Shown: positions 48,236-58,714, numbered from the stretch's first letter. The stretch: DNA of 64,000 nucleotides from Rhizomicrobium sp. (GCA_037200385.1 JBBCGL010000001.1:3363418-3427417); one strand, 5' to 3'. The notes: a model not told the origin generated them from the letters alone. Numbers and translations are program-made.

Positions 48236-49270
48236 ATGGCAAGGGTGTTCAGTCTGCTGACGGTCGTTCTGGCGCTTGCCGCCTGGCCGCCGACGTCCGC
48301 TGCGCCGGCGCTGCATGCCATGCCGCCCCAGGCCGCCATCGCGCCGCTGGACCGCCCGCCGCCCGGCGCGGAGGTCGTGACCGTCGGCGTCTATCCGACC
48401 GTGGTCGACGACCTCAACATCGCGGCCAGCACCTATGACGTGGTCGCCTATGTCTGGCTGCGCTGGAAGGGGCCGCTCGACCCGACCGACGGGCTCGAAT
48501 TCGCCAATGCCAGCGAGCGGCAGAATTTCGTCCAGCACAAGCTGTTCGCGGCGCCGCGCCGCCTGGCCGACGGCAGCGCCTACCAGCTCCTGCAGATCCA
48601 TGGCCGCTTCTTCCAGCCCTTCAGCCTGGTCGATTTTCCTTTCGACCGGCAGACCCTGACCATCGCCGTCGAGGACGAGATCAATGCCCGCCACCGCATC
48701 GTCTATGTCCCCGACCTGAAGGATTCCGGCTTCGGCGCGGCGCTGCAGGTCCCGGGCTGGCGCATGCTGGGCTGGAGCTCCGAAGCGACGGTGCAGGACT
48801 ATGCGACGCATTTCGGCGCGCCGGAGATCGCGGGCGGGACGCAGCATGCGGGGCTGCGCTTCGCCATCGCGATCGAGCGCCGCGCGAGTTTCTTCCTCTG
48901 GAAGCTGTTCCTGCCGCTGCTGATCGTGCTGTGCGCCAACTGGCTGGCCTTCCTGGTCAAGCCCGACCTGGTCGACGTCCGTACCGCGCTGACCGCGACC
49001 TCGCTGCTCACCCTGGTCTTCCTGCAGAAATCCTATTCCGACGAGTTGCCGGAGATCGGCACGCTGGTGCTGATGGACAAGATCTACGCCGTTGCCTACC
49101 TGCTGGTGGTCGCGACCCTGGCGCAAGTCGTGGCGATGGCGCTGTGGCAGAGGAAGGAAACGATCACCGAGGCGCGCGTGATGCGCACCGACCGGCGGAG
49201 CCTCGCCGTCCATGTGGCGTTCTTCGCCGCCGCGGTCTCGGTGCTGCTGCTGTCGGTGGGGCGAGGCTAG
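48236..49270 (+). CDS. pentameric ligand-gated ion channel homologue (GLIC-like)
   Basis: A 344-residue protein with a signal peptide (about 1-22), an extracytoplasmic beta domain of the Cys-loop-receptor type (about 45-215, with VTVGVYPTVVDDLNIAAS and QIHGRFFQPFSLVDFPFD) and four C-terminal membrane helices (about 222-244, 256-274, 283-305, 320-340). The pairs of cysteines that make the eukaryotic Cys-loop are absent, as in bacterial channels. M2 (LTATSLLTLVFLQKSYS) would line the pore. Ligand and ion are unknown. Start at ATG 48236; GTG 48224 is an alternative. Confidence 0.82.
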   Translation: MARVFSLLTVVLALAAWPPTSAAPALHAMPPQAAIAPLDRPPPGAEVVTVGVYPTVVDDLNIAASTYDVVAYVWLRWKGPLDPTDGLEFANASERQNFVQHKLFAAPRRLADGSAYQLLQIHGRFFQPFSLVDFPFDRQTLTIAVEDEINARHRIVYVPDLKDSGFGAALQVPGWRMLGWSSEATVQDYATHFGAPEIAGGTQHAGLRFAIAIERRASFFLWKLFLPLLIVLCANWLAFLVKPDLVDVRTALTATSLLTLVFLQKSYSDELPEIGTLVLMDKIYAVAYLLVVATLAQVVAMALWQRKETITEARVMRTDRRSLAVHVAFFAAAVSVLLLSVGRG

Positions 49271-49271
49271 C

Positions 49272-49760
49272 TCAGTTCAGCTCCCAGATCGCGGCATTGA
49301 GCATCGCGGCGAAGCTCACCCAGGCGATATAAGGCACCATCAGCCATGTCGCGATGCGGTCGTAGCGGGCGAAGGACGCGGCGGTCCAGAACAGCAGGAT
49401 CAGCAGCACGCAGATCTCGATCAGGGCGGCGCCGGTCGCATGCGCGCGAAAGAAGAGGAACGACCACGCGAGGTTGAATGCAAGCTGGACATAGAACAGC
49501 GCCAGCGGCCGCGACCGGCCGCCGGCGACGCGCCACACACGCCATGCCGCCACGGCCATCATCAGATAGAGCAGCGTCCAGACCGGCCCGAACACCCAGT
49601 TCGGCGGATTGAAGCTCGGCTTGGTCAGCGTCGCATACCAGCCCGTCACTTCGGGCGCCGTGACGATGCCCGCGACCGCACCGACGCCTAGCGTCGATAA
49701 CGCGAAGAGCGCCAGGACGCCATACCGACGCCGGTCCGGCGCATGATCGATGAAGGTCAT
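49272..49760 (-). CDS. tspO: TspO/MBR family tryptophan-rich sensory protein
   Basis: A 162-residue five-helix membrane protein that binds porphyrins. Family hallmarks are WYATLTKPSFNPPNWVFGPVWT (in two parts), WRVWR, and FNLAWSFLFF. ATG 49760 was preferred because it gives a normal TspO length; ATG 49784 would add eight residues. It lies downstream of ribA on the same strand and convergent with the channel gene, one base between stops. Confidence 0.93.
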   Translation of the reverse strand: MTFIDHAPDRRRYGVLALFALSTLGVGAVAGIVTAPEVTGWYATLTKPSFNPPNWVFGPVWTLLYLMMAVAAWRVWRVAGGRSRPLALFYVQLAFNLAWSFLFFRAHATGAALIEICVLLILLFWTAASFARYDRIATWLMVPYIAWVSFAAMLNAAIWELN

Positions 49761-49867
49761 GCCGTATTCTCCGCGTCCCTTCATGTTGAACGCGGCTCGT
49801 GCGAGAGAGTGGCAGCGCCGGCGCGATATATCGCCGAGCCGCGCCATGTCCGCCGCCAGCGGCACAC

Positions 49868-50965
49868 TCAGAGCAGATGACCTGCCTTCTCGGCCTTCGT
49901 CCGCAGATAGGCGCGGTTGTGCTCATTCTCCGGGAAGGCATGCTTCACGCGGGTGGTCACCGCGACACCGGCCGCCTTCAGCGCCGCGACCTTGTCGGGA
50001 TTGTTGGTCAGCAGCCGCACCGAGCGGTAGCCGAGCAGCTTGAGCATCTGCGCTGCGAGCCCATATTGCCGCTCATCCGCCGCGAAGCCGAGCCGCTCAT
50101 TGGCCTCGACCGTGTCGAACCCCTGATCCTGCAGGCGGTAGGCACGCAGCTTGTTGATCAGCCCGATGCCGCGGCCTTCCTGCGCCAGATAGAGCAGCAC
50201 GCCACCGCCTGCCTTGGAGATCGCGTCGATGGCGCCGCGCAGCTGCGAGCCGCAATCGCATTTCAACGAGCCCAGCAGATCGCCGGTGAAGCACTCCGAA
50301 TGCAAGCGCGTCAGCACGGGCTTGTCGGTCGGCGGCGCGCCGATCACGATCGCATAGTGCTCCGGCCCGCCATCCTCGGGGCGGAACGAGATCAGTTCGG
50401 TCTTCTCCGCGCCTTCCAGCGGCACACGGGCGCGCGCGACGATCTTCAGGGTGCGCACAATCTCGTCGTCATAGGCGAAGATGTCGGCGGCGCCGAGCGT
50501 CACGACGTCCTTCGGCGCATTGCGGGGACCGACGATCAGCGCCGCGGGCAGGAGGCCGGCGAGCTTGGCCAGCTTCACCGACGCGGCGGCGGCCCGCGGC
50601 AGGGCATCGCGGATGGCCTCGAACGGCCCCTTCAACGGATAGCTCAGGTCTTCGGTCGGATCGGCGATGGCGCGCAACCTTGCGAGGTCCATTTCCGGCG
50701 GCACGCCCAGCGCGACCACGTCCGGTGTGTAGAGGCGGATCTTCAACGTCCGGGCACGGGCATGGGAGAGCACCAGGCGCGGCCGCCCAGCCTGCAGCGC
50801 CTTCAGCGTTTTCGGGGCCAGGGTCTCGACGGCATGGGCGAGGACGGCGCCGCCTTCGCCCTTTATCGCGACGGGGCGGCCGCGCCGGAAGGCATCGACC
50901 GCGACGATCACGCGGTCGACGGGCGAGGAGGGCGGGGTTTTGGACGGGCGTGACGAAGGCTTCAT
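49868..50965 (-). CDS. ribA: GTP cyclohydrolase II with N-terminal extension
   Basis: First step of riboflavin synthesis: GTP to 2,5-diamino-6-ribosylamino-4-pyrimidinone 5'-phosphate. The zinc motif uses Cys225, Cys236 and Cys238 (CFTGDLLGSLKCDC), followed by LAQEGRGIGLINKLRAYRLQD and the C-terminal LLTNNPDKV. The N-terminal 170 residues resemble 3,4-dihydroxy-2-butanone 4-phosphate synthase but lack its catalytic acidic motif, so this is the long, monofunctional RibA type seen in alphaproteobacteria. Length 365. Confidence 0.9.
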   Translation of the reverse strand: MKPSSRPSKTPPSSPVDRVIVAVDAFRRGRPVAIKGEGGAVLAHAVETLAPKTLKALQAGRPRLVLSHARARTLKIRLYTPDVVALGVPPEMDLARLRAIADPTEDLSYPLKGPFEAIRDALPRAAAASVKLAKLAGLLPAALIVGPRNAPKDVVTLGAADIFAYDDEIVRTLKIVARARVPLEGAEKTELISFRPEDGGPEHYAIVIGAPPTDKPVLTRLHSECFTGDLLGSLKCDCGSQLRGAIDAISKAGGGVLLYLAQEGRGIGLINKLRAYRLQDQGFDTVEANERLGFAADERQYGLAAQMLKLLGYRSVRLLTNNPDKVAALKAAGVAVTTRVKHAFPENEHNRAYLRTKAEKAGHLL

Positions 50966-51036
50966 CTGCTTTCCACATACACCCGGTCCGCAAAACCGGG
51001 TAGAGTCCTGCCGCCCCGCTTACCTTTCGGACGGAC

Positions 51037-51720
51037 ATGCCCAGCGCCAAGCGCGTTCTTCTGGTCGACGACGATGCGATGCTGCGAAGCTCGCTCGCCG
51101 AACAGCTCGCCAGTGAAGGCCCCTACACCATCGTCGAGGCGTCCAACTGCGCGGAGGCACGCGACCGCGCGGCAGAGGGATTGTACGAGTTCATGATCCT
51201 CGATGTCAGCATGCCGGACGGCGACGGCCGCGCCTTATGCCGCAGCTTCCGCGACGGCGGGGTCACCGCGCCGATCATCCTGCTGACGGCCGCCGACAGC
51301 GATGCCGACGCCATCGAAGGCCTGGAATCCGGCGCCAACGATTATGTCACCAAGCCCTTCCGCTTCGCGGTGCTGATGGCGCGGGTGCATGCGCATCTGC
51401 GCAGCCATGGCCAGAGCGAGGAGGCGGTCTACCGCATCGGCCCCTATACCTTCCGGCCCAGCGCCAAGGTCCTGCTCGACCCGGCGGAGAAGAAGATCCG
51501 GCTGACGGAAAAGGAGACCAATATCCTCAAATTCCTCTACCGCTCGGGGGAGACGGTGCCGCGCGAGACGCTGCTGCATGAGGTCTGGGGCTACAATCCG
51601 GCGGTGACCACCCACACGCTCGAAACCCACATTTACCGTCTGCGCCAGAAGATCGAGGCCAATCCCGGGCAGGCGCGCATCCTGGTGACCGAAAGCGGCG
51701 GCTATCGCCTGATGCCGTGA
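51037..51720 (+). CDS. OmpR-family response regulator
   Basis: A 227-residue two-domain regulator. The receiver (5-118) has the acidic pair Asp11-Asp12, phospho-acceptor Asp56 in MILDVSMPDGDG, Thr84 and Lys106 in VTKPF. The winged helix (about 125-225) has LTEKETNILKFLY and THTLETHIYRLRQKIE. No kinase gene adjoins it, so it is an orphan here; the hybrid kinase at 32-34 kb is a possible but unproved partner. Confidence 0.92.
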   Translation: MPSAKRVLLVDDDAMLRSSLAEQLASEGPYTIVEASNCAEARDRAAEGLYEFMILDVSMPDGDGRALCRSFRDGGVTAPIILLTAADSDADAIEGLESGANDYVTKPFRFAVLMARVHAHLRSHGQSEEAVYRIGPYTFRPSAKVLLDPAEKKIRLTEKETNILKFLYRSGETVPRETLLHEVWGYNPAVTTHTLETHIYRLRQKIEANPGQARILVTESGGYRLMP

Positions 51721-51801
51721 AAACGGACACTTAGGACTAGTTTGTTCCCCTTCCGTCCACGCAGGGCGGCCTCGCAAAAATAACGTTCATGCGCCACTAA
51801 T

Positions 51802-51822
51802 GGGGACACCCTATGTGTCCCC
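51802..51822 (+). terminator. perfect hairpin between the regulator and the secreted protein gene
   Basis: Eight-base arms GGGGACAC and GTGTCCCC with the loop CCTAT, then TTGAG. No long T-run follows, so termination of the regulator transcript or a 5' leader structure for the next gene are both possible. It ends 36 bases before the next ATG. Confidence 0.5.
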
Positions 51823-51858
51823 TTGAGACGACAACAACGCCCCTGGAGGGCGAGTGCC

Positions 51859-52908
51859 ATGCGGAACAAGACAAGCTCGATGCTGATCGGTGCGGCGGTG
51901 GCCGCGCTCCTGGTCCTCCCGGCCGCGGCGGGCGATCCGGGCTGGGTCACCTGGCCCACCAAGAGCTTTCCCACGACCGCGCTGCGGGTCGAGGACATCA
52001 TCGGCAATGTCCGGGTCAATGTGCAGAACGGGCCGATGAAGGTCGACGTCTCGGGCCCCAAAAATTTGATCAGCGGCGTCTCGGTGCGCGCCGACGGCAA
52101 TGTGCTGCGCATCTCGGGCAACGAGACCGACAGCTACAATGTGTGGGACTGGCGCAGCTGGTTCGACTTTTCGCACATCCATGACGACCACTCGGGCAAG
52201 CTCTACATCAAGGTGACCGTGCCCAAGGGCGGTGATGTCCGGGTCGAGGACATGATCGGCGACACGACGGTCGGCGACACCTATGGCGTCATCCGGCTGG
52301 AGACCACCGCGGGCAACGCCACGGTCGGGCGGGTGCGCGAGGCGCATGTCATGATGGCCGGCTCGGGCAAGACGTCGATCGCGGATGTCGCGGGCGATCT
52401 GCGCCTGGAGATCGCGGGCTCCGGCCACGTCACCGCCAGCCATGCCGGCAGCGTGAGGGCCGAGATCTACGGCTCGGGCGATGCGCAGGTCGGCTCAATC
52501 ACCGGCGGCGTGCATATCGAGATCGCCGGTTCGGGCGACTTTACGGCGGCCAGGGTCAACGGGCCGGTGAGCATCGACATCGCGGGCTCGGGCAACGTCA
52601 AGATCGCCGACGGCGTCGCCGATCCGCTGCGGGTCGATATCGCGGGCGCGGGCGACCTGTATTTCGGCGGCGTCGCGGTCAATCCGTCGATCAGCGCGCT
52701 GGGCTCGGGCAACGTCCACATCAAGGCCTATCGCGGCAAGCTGTCGAATGACGGCATGGCGAGCGTCATGATCGGCGACCGCATTCCGCCGGTGCCGCCG
52801 ATGCCGCCCGTCCCCGGCATTCCCCCGGTCCCGCCCGTGCCGGGTCACGCCGCCCAACCGCCCGCACCGCCGGCGCATCACAGCGACGATGACGACGACG
52901 ACAATTGA
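51859..52908 (+). CDS. secreted repetitive beta-solenoid protein (GIN/DUF2807-like)
   Basis: A 349-residue secreted protein with a signal peptide cleaved after about residue 24. Residues about 160-290 contain seven strands with G-S/A-G turns at 168, 187, 205, 224, 243, 263 and 282, a period near 19 residues, as in the putative adhesin head GIN domain. The tail is Pro-rich (about 310-335) and ends in a run of Asp. GGAGGG precedes the ATG, partly inside a small CGCCC/GGGCG stem. It is likely an envelope-associated protein; binding partner unknown. Confidence 0.78.
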   Translation: MRNKTSSMLIGAAVAALLVLPAAAGDPGWVTWPTKSFPTTALRVEDIIGNVRVNVQNGPMKVDVSGPKNLISGVSVRADGNVLRISGNETDSYNVWDWRSWFDFSHIHDDHSGKLYIKVTVPKGGDVRVEDMIGDTTVGDTYGVIRLETTAGNATVGRVREAHVMMAGSGKTSIADVAGDLRLEIAGSGHVTASHAGSVRAEIYGSGDAQVGSITGGVHIEIAGSGDFTAARVNGPVSIDIAGSGNVKIADGVADPLRVDIAGAGDLYFGGVAVNPSISALGSGNVHIKAYRGKLSNDGMASVMIGDRIPPVPPMPPVPGIPPVPPVPGHAAQPPAPPAHHSDDDDDDN

Positions 52909-52917
52909 AGCCATTCG

Positions 52918-55656
52918 CTAACGGGCAAGCAGCTTCTTGAGGGCATAGAGCTGCTCCAACGCTTCGCGCGGCGTGAGCGTGTCCGGCTCGATGGCGCGCA
53001 TCGCATCCTCCACGCCGCTCGTCTCTTTTCGGGCTTCGGCGCTTGAGGCCGAGAAGAGCGGCAGGTCGTCGATCCGGGCGAGCGGCTTGTGGCCCTCACG
53101 GCCGTCCTCCAGCGCCTTGAGCACCTCCTCGGCGCGGCCGACCACCGCCGGCGGCAGCCCCGCGAGCTTGGCGACATGGATGCCGTAGGAGCGGTCCGCG
53201 GCGCCCCGCGCCACCTCATGCAGGAAGACGATGCTGTCGTTCCATTCGCGGACCCGCATCGTCACGCAGGCGAGCGACGACAGGCGTTCGGCCAGTGCCG
53301 TCATCTCGTGATAATGCGTCGCGAACAGCGCACGGCTCCTGTTCTTCTCGTGCAGGTGCTCGGCGCTGGCCCAGGCGATGGCGAGGCCGTCGAAGGTCGC
53401 GGTGCCGCGCCCGATCTCGTCGAGGATGACGAGGCTGCGCTCCGTCGCCTGGTTGAGGATGGCGGCGGTCTCCACCATCTCGACCATGAAGGTCGAGCGG
53501 CCCGCGGCGAGATCGTCGCCCGCCCCGACGCGGCTGAACAGCCGGTCCACCACGCCGATATGTGCGCTGTCGGCCGGGACGAAGGCGCCCGCCTGGGCGA
53601 GGATCGCGATCAGCGCGTTCTGCCGCAGGAAGGTCGACTTGCCCGCCATGTTCGGACCGGTGACCAGCCATAGCCGTCCGATGCCGCCCGGCGACAGGTC
53701 GCAATCATTGGGCACGAAGGGATGCGCGTGATCGCCGGCCAGCGCGGCCTCGACCACGGGATGGCGGCCGCGGACGATCTTGAACGCGGCGCTGCCGTCG
53801 ATCGTCGGCCGGACATGGCGGCCGGCGACGGCAAGCTCGCCCAGCGCGGTGTCCACGTCGATCACCGCCAGCGCGCTCGCCACCGTGCCGAGCGCGGCGG
53901 CGCCGTCCACCGCCAGCGTCACCAGGCGGTCGAACAGCTCGCGCTCCAGCGCCAGCGCCTGGTCGGCGGCCTGGCTGATGCGCGTCGCAAGGGTTGCGAG
54001 CTCGTCGGTGGTGAAGCGCACCGCGCTGCCGATGGTCTGGCGATGGCGGAACAGGGCGCGGTTGTCGCCGGCCTGCAGCTTGTCGGCATGCTGCGGCGTC
54101 ACCTCGATGAAATAGCCGAGCACGCCATTGTGCTTGATGCGCAACTGGCCGACGCCCGACTGGTCGCGATAGCGCGCCTCCAGGCCCGCGACCACGCGGC
54201 GGGATTCGTCGCGCAGCTTGCGCACCTCGTCCAGCGGCGCATGCACGCCGCCCGCGATGAAACCGCCGTCGCGGGCGAGGAAGGGCGGCTCGGGCACCAG
54301 CAGAAGGTCGAGCTGGTCGGTCAGGCGCGAGGCGTCGGCGACCCCCTCGGCGAGGTCGCGGCAGGCCTGGCGCAATTCGCCGGGCGCGGGCTTCAGCGGG
54401 TCGTCGAGCTTGAGCCGGGCGCGCAGGGCGCGGGCGCAGCGTATGCCGTCGCGCAGGTTGGCGAGGTCGCGCGGGCCGCCGCGGCCGACCGAGAGGCGCG
54501 CCAGGGCGCGCGCGATGTCGGGCGCGCGGCGCAGATCGTCGCGCAGCACCCGGCGCAGCTCCGCGTCCTCGGCGAAGAACGCGACCGCATCGTGACGCGC
54601 CGCGATCGCCGCCACATCGGTGAGCGGGGCGGCGAGCCGGGTGCCCAGCTCGCGCGCGCCGGCGGCGGTGACGGTACGGTCGACGACGGCAAGGAGGCTG
54701 CCCCTGCGCTCGCCCGCCAGGGTCTGCGTCAGTTCGAGATTGCGCCGTGTCGCCGCGTCCAGCCCCATGAAGGCGCGCGGCGCGATGCGCGACAGCGTGC
54801 GCAGGGCCGGCAGGTTGCCCCTCTGCGTCAGATCCAGATAAGCGATCAACGCGCCCGCCGCCGACAGCTCGGCGCGGCCGAACGCGCCGAACCCGTCGAG
54901 GCTCTGTACCTTGTAGTGCGCCTTCAGGGCGCGTTCGCCCGTGCCGGAGTCGAATTTGAGCGACGGCAGCGGCGATAGCGCCGGACCGAACGCCTTGAGG
55001 ACGGGCGCGAGGGTCTCGTCGGCCAGCAGCGCGTCGGGCACCAGCAGCTCGCGCGGCGCCACGCGCGCCAGTTCGGTGGCGATCTCGCCCGGCTCGACCG
55101 CCGCGACGCTGAACGTGCCGGCCGAGATGTCGGCCGCCGCGATGGCGAAGGCGCCGCCCGCCCGGCCCAGCGCCGCCAGCGTGTTCGCCGACCGCGCCTC
55201 CAGCAGCGAATCCTCCGTCAAGGTGCCCGGCGTCACCAGCCGGATGACCTCGCGCTTGACCACCGATTTGGCGCCGCGCTTCTTCGCCTCGGCCGGATCC
55301 TCGATCTGCTCGCAGACCGCGACGCGGAAGCCCTTGCGGATCAGCTTCTCGAGATAGGCTTCCGCGGCGTGAACGGGCACGCCGCACATCGGGATGTCGT
55401 CGCCCTGGTGCTTGCCGCGCTTGGTCAGCGCGATGTCGAGCGCTTCCGACGCCCGTACCGCGTCTTCGAAGAACAGCTCGTAGAAGTCGCCCATGCGGTA
55501 GAACAGCAGATAATCGGCCTGGGCGGCCTTGATCGCCAGATATTGCGCCATCATGGGTGTCGCGCCCTCAGGCGCGCCATGTGGCGAAGATGCGCCCTCA
55601 GGCGCGCCATGTGGCGAAGATGCACCGTCCTGCGTGTCGGGGGACTGCTCGTTCAT
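52918..55656 (-). CDS. mutS: DNA mismatch repair protein MutS
   Basis: Recognises mismatches and recruits MutL. The mismatch-reading Phe-x-Glu is in [10 protein letters not shown]. The ATPase has [14 protein letters not shown] (Walker A), STFMVEM, and [16 protein letters not shown] (Walker B). ATG 55656 gives 912 residues; ATG 55680 would add eight. A tandem duplication of a ten-residue unit sits between the start and the conserved MMAQYLAIK segment. It is convergent with the secreted protein gene. Confidence 0.96.
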   Translation of the reverse strand: MNEQSPDTQDGASSPHGAPEGASSPHGAPEGATPMMAQYLAIKAAQADYLLFYRMGDFYELFFEDAVRASEALDIALTKRGKHQGDDIPMCGVPVHAAEAYLEKLIRKGFRVAVCEQIEDPAEAKKRGAKSVVKREVIRLVTPGTLTEDSLLEARSANTLAALGRAGGAFAIAAADISAGTFSVAAVEPGEIATELARVAPRELLVPDALLADETLAPVLKAFGPALSPLPSLKFDSGTGERALKAHYKVQSLDGFGAFGRAELSAAGALIAYLDLTQRGNLPALRTLSRIAPRAFMGLDAATRRNLELTQTLAGERRGSLLAVVDRTVTAAGARELGTRLAAPLTDVAAIAARHDAVAFFAEDAELRRVLRDDLRRAPDIARALARLSVGRGGPRDLANLRDGIRCARALRARLKLDDPLKPAPGELRQACRDLAEGVADASRLTDQLDLLLVPEPPFLARDGGFIAGGVHAPLDEVRKLRDESRRVVAGLEARYRDQSGVGQLRIKHNGVLGYFIEVTPQHADKLQAGDNRALFRHRQTIGSAVRFTTDELATLATRISQAADQALALERELFDRLVTLAVDGAAALGTVASALAVIDVDTALGELAVAGRHVRPTIDGSAAFKIVRGRHPVVEAALAGDHAHPFVPNDCDLSPGGIGRLWLVTGPNMAGKSTFLRQNALIAILAQAGAFVPADSAHIGVVDRLFSRVGAGDDLAAGRSTFMVEMVETAAILNQATERSLVILDEIGRGTATFDGLAIAWASAEHLHEKNRSRALFATHYHEMTALAERLSSLACVTMRVREWNDSIVFLHEVARGAADRSYGIHVAKLAGLPPAVVGRAEEVLKALEDGREGHKPLARIDDLPLFSASSAEARKETSGVEDAMRAIEPDTLTPREALEQLYALKKLLAR
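55562..55621. repeat. two exact 30-bp tandem units within the 5' end of mutS
   Basis: The 30-base unit at 55562-55591 is repeated exactly at 55592-55621. On the mutS strand it encodes the ten-residue unit [10 protein letters not shown] twice. The unit length is a multiple of three, so the frame is kept whatever the copy number. Confidence 0.9.
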
Positions 55657-55757
55657 GGCACTGACATTATCATGCCGCATCGCTCACCCAGTATCAGGCA
55701 TTGAAATGCCTGCCCCCAAAGGGGGATATTCTGTGGATTGGTTTCAACGGTAACAAC

Positions 55758-58010
55758 ATGTCAAACAGCAAACGCCCCTCTTTCACCAAGGAGGAGGCTC
55801 TCGCCTTCCACTCCCAGGGCAAGCCCGGCAAGCTCGAGATCACGCCGACCAAGCCGATGGCGACGCAGCGCGACCTGTCGCTCGCCTATTCGCCCGGCGT
55901 CGCGGTGCCGGTGCTGGCGATCGCCGAGAATCCGGACCTCGCTTATGAATACACTTCCAAAGGCAATCTGGTGGCGGTGATCTCCAACGGCACCGCGATC
56001 CTCGGGCTCGGCGATCTCGGCGCGCTCGCCTCCAAGCCGGTGATGGAGGGCAAGGCGGTGCTGTTCAAGCGCTTCGCCGACGTCGATTCCATCGACCTGG
56101 AGGTCGACACCTCGGACGTCGACGCCTTCATCGCCGCGGTGCGCTATCTCGGCCCCTCTTTCGGCGGCATCAACCTGGAGGACATCAAGGCGCCGGACTG
56201 CTTCGTCATCGAGGAGCGGCTGCGCGAGATGATGGACATCCCGGTGTTCCATGACGACCAGCACGGCACCGCGATCATCTCCACCGCCGGCATCATCAAT
56301 GCGATGCACCTCACGGGCCGCAAGATCGACGATCTCAAAGTGGTGGTGAACGGCGCCGGCGCGGCGGGCATCGCCTGCCTGGAGCTGCTCAAGTCGATGG
56401 GCCTGCCCAACGCCAACGCGATCCTCTGCGACTCCAAGGGCGTCGTCTACCGCGGCCGCACCAACGGCATGAACCAGTGGAAGAGCGCCCATGCCATCGA
56501 CACCGATGCGCGCACCCTCGCAGACGCGATGAAGGGCGCCGACGTGTTCCTCGGCCTTTCGGTCAAGGGCGCGGTGACGCAGGAGATGGTGATGACGATG
56601 CGCAAGGCGCCGATCATCTTCGCCATGGCCAATCCCGATCCCGAGATCACGCCCGAAGACGTCAAGGCGGTGCGCTCCGACGCCATCGTCGCGACCGGGC
56701 GCAGCGACTATCCCAACCAGGTCAACAATGTGTTGGGCTTTCCCTACATCTTCCGCGGCGCGCTGGACGTGCGCGCCAGGACCATCAACGAGGCAATGAA
56801 GATCGCCGCCGCCGAGGCGCTGGCCGAGCTGGCCCGCGAGGACGTGCCGGACGAGGTCGCCGCCGCCTATCGCGGGGCACGCCCGGAATACGGTCCCGAA
56901 TACATCATCCCGGTGCCGTTCGATCCGCGGCTGATCAGCCGCGTCTCGCGCGCCGTGGCCGAGGCTGCGATCAAGTCCGGCGTGGCGCGCCGCGAGATCA
57001 AGGATCTCGACGCCTATTCCTTCCAGCTCTCGGCGCGGCTCGATCCTTCGGCGGCGCTGTTCCAGCGCATCACCGCCAGCGTGCGGGCCAATCCCAAGCG
57101 CGTCGTGTTCGCGGAAGGCGAGGAGGAATCCGTCATCCGCGCCGCCGCGGCATTCCAGAATTCCGGCCTCGGCAAGGCGATCCTCGTGGGCCGCGAAGAG
57201 GTCATCAAGAGCGGCATTCGCCGCGCCGGCATCGAGGAGCATACGCTGGAGATCCGCGTGCCGCATTCGGCGCAGGAGGCGCAGCCCTATATCGAATTCC
57301 TCTACAAGCGGCTGCAGCGCAACGGCACGCTCTATCGCGACGCGGTGCGCATGGTGACCAACGACCGCAACGTCTATGCCTCCTCGATGCTCGCCATGGG
57401 CGATGCGGATGCGATGGTGACGGGCGCGACGCGCAACTATGCGGCGGCGCTCAACGACGTGCGCCTGGTGCTCGATCCGCCCAAGGGCGAGCGGCCGATC
57501 GGCGTGATGCTGATCTTCGCGCGCGGCCGGCTGGTGTTCGTCGCCGACACCTCGGTGCACGAAATGCCGACCAGCGAGCAGCTCGCCGACATCGCGGTGC
57601 AGACCGCCGGCGTGGCGCGGCGCTTCGGCTTCACGCCGCGGGTCGCGATGCTGGCCTCTTCGACCTTCGGCTTCCCGCGCTCCGAGCGGTCGGAGCGCAT
57701 CGTCGAGGCGGTGCACATCCTCGACAACCGCGGCGTCGATTTCGAATATGACGGCGAGATCGCGGTCGACGTCGCGCTGGACCGGGAGAAGATGCTGCTC
57801 TACCCGTTCTGCCGCCTGACCGACACGGCGAACGTCCTGATCATGCCGGCGATCCATTCGGCGGCGATCTCGACGCGCCTGCTGTCGCAGCTCGGCGGCG
57901 TCACGATGATGGGACCGCTGCTGGTGGGCCTGGAGAAATCGGTCCAGATCGCCCCGCTCGGCGCCAAGATGAGCGAGATCTACAACGCCGCGGTGGTCGC
58001 GGCGCTTTAA
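55758..58010 (+). CDS. maeB: NADP-dependent malic enzyme (MaeB type)
   Basis: Oxidative decarboxylation of malate to pyruvate. The N-terminal malic domain ([23 protein letters not shown]), the nucleotide fold ([16 protein letters not shown]) and a C-terminal phosphotransacetylase-like domain (about 430-750, [15 protein letters not shown] and [18 protein letters not shown]) make up the 750-residue three-domain form; the last domain is regulatory and usually lacks transferase activity. The ATG at 55758 avoids the longer frame that begins at 55701. Its stop overlaps that of vapC by four bases. Confidence 0.95.
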   Translation: MSNSKRPSFTKEEALAFHSQGKPGKLEITPTKPMATQRDLSLAYSPGVAVPVLAIAENPDLAYEYTSKGNLVAVISNGTAILGLGDLGALASKPVMEGKAVLFKRFADVDSIDLEVDTSDVDAFIAAVRYLGPSFGGINLEDIKAPDCFVIEERLREMMDIPVFHDDQHGTAIISTAGIINAMHLTGRKIDDLKVVVNGAGAAGIACLELLKSMGLPNANAILCDSKGVVYRGRTNGMNQWKSAHAIDTDARTLADAMKGADVFLGLSVKGAVTQEMVMTMRKAPIIFAMANPDPEITPEDVKAVRSDAIVATGRSDYPNQVNNVLGFPYIFRGALDVRARTINEAMKIAAAEALAELAREDVPDEVAAAYRGARPEYGPEYIIPVPFDPRLISRVSRAVAEAAIKSGVARREIKDLDAYSFQLSARLDPSAALFQRITASVRANPKRVVFAEGEEESVIRAAAAFQNSGLGKAILVGREEVIKSGIRRAGIEEHTLEIRVPHSAQEAQPYIEFLYKRLQRNGTLYRDAVRMVTNDRNVYASSMLAMGDADAMVTGATRNYAAALNDVRLVLDPPKGERPIGVMLIFARGRLVFVADTSVHEMPTSEQLADIAVQTAGVARRFGFTPRVAMLASSTFGFPRSERSERIVEAVHILDNRGVDFEYDGEIAVDVALDREKMLLYPFCRLTDTANVLIMPAIHSAAISTRLLSQLGGVTMMGPLLVGLEKSVQIAPLGAKMSEIYNAAVVAAL

Positions 58011-58408
58011 GGGGCGACGAGGCGCACCGACGGAAAATAGGTCCTGTAGCGGGCGTGATCCCGGGTCAGAAGATCGTAGCCCCGGATCGCGGCATGCGCC
58101 CCGATGAAGAAATCGGGAAGCGGCGAGCGTTTCTCGCCGCGATTCTTGCGATAGGTCCGATAGGCCTTGCCGGCGAGGAACGCGGCCTCGTAAGGAATCT
58201 CCTCGCGCGCGAATATGCCGGGAATGGCGATATGCGCGTCTTCGAACCGGGGAAATCCGACGGACACTTCTGCGAAGATGATCGGATTGATCACCAACAG
58301 CCCGCGATTTGCGGCGTCCCGCAGGGCCTTGTCGGATTGCGCCGCCCATACGGACTGCACCGCAAGGACATCGATCAGAATACTGCTGTCGACCAGGATG
58401 GAAGGCAC
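58007..58408 (-). CDS. vapC: VapC-like PIN-domain toxin
   Basis: A 133-residue PIN ribonuclease. The first acidic residue is Asp7 in [10 protein letters not shown], the second is in FAEVSVGF, and the C-terminal pair lies in [20 protein letters not shown], so the active site appears complete. The upstream AbrB-type gene is one base away, giving the normal antitoxin-toxin order. Confidence 0.88.
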   Translation of the reverse strand: MPSILVDSSILIDVLAVQSVWAAQSDKALRDAANRGLLVINPIIFAEVSVGFPRFEDAHIAIPGIFAREEIPYEAAFLAGKAYRTYRKNRGEKRSPLPDFFIGAHAAIRGYDLLTRDHARYRTYFPSVRLVAP

Positions 58409-58409
58409 G

Positions 58410-58649
58410 TCAGCCGCGCGTGAGCTTCATGATCTGCTCCGTCGTCATGCCGGTGATCCGGGGGCCTTTCTTCATCTGCTCGATGAGTTTTTCCCCCCGG
58501 CTTTTCGCCTTGCCGCGGTCCTTCGCCGGCACGATTTCGAAATTGCCCTTGGTATTGCGGACAAAATCGACTTCGGTGTTCGGCATGAACCCGCCTTCTT
58601 CGCGGACCCGCGCCGGGATCGTGACTTGGCCTTTGCTGGTGATGCGCAT
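58410..58649 (-). CDS. vapB: AbrB-family antitoxin (VapB type)
   Basis: A 79-residue protein with an N-terminal swapped-hairpin AbrB domain (MRITSKGQVTIPARVREE) and a basic C-terminal helix (KSRGEKLIEQMKKGP) that would contact the PIN toxin. It precedes vapC by one base. The pair lies between maeB and an M20 peptidase and likely regulates itself. Confidence 0.86.
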   Translation of the reverse strand: MRITSKGQVTIPARVREEGGFMPNTEVDFVRNTKGNFEIVPAKDRGKAKSRGEKLIEQMKKGPRITGMTTEQIMKLTRG

Positions 58650-58714
58650 GGCGATTTCCTTTTCTTACCTGCCAAAGTAATACTATCGCGGCAAACGGAC
58701 AAACGCGGCACCTC

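Noticed and set aside
55761-58349. 862-residue frame antisense to maeB
   Set aside because: Its composition is that of a shadow frame and it overlaps both maeB and vapC; no protein family is visible.
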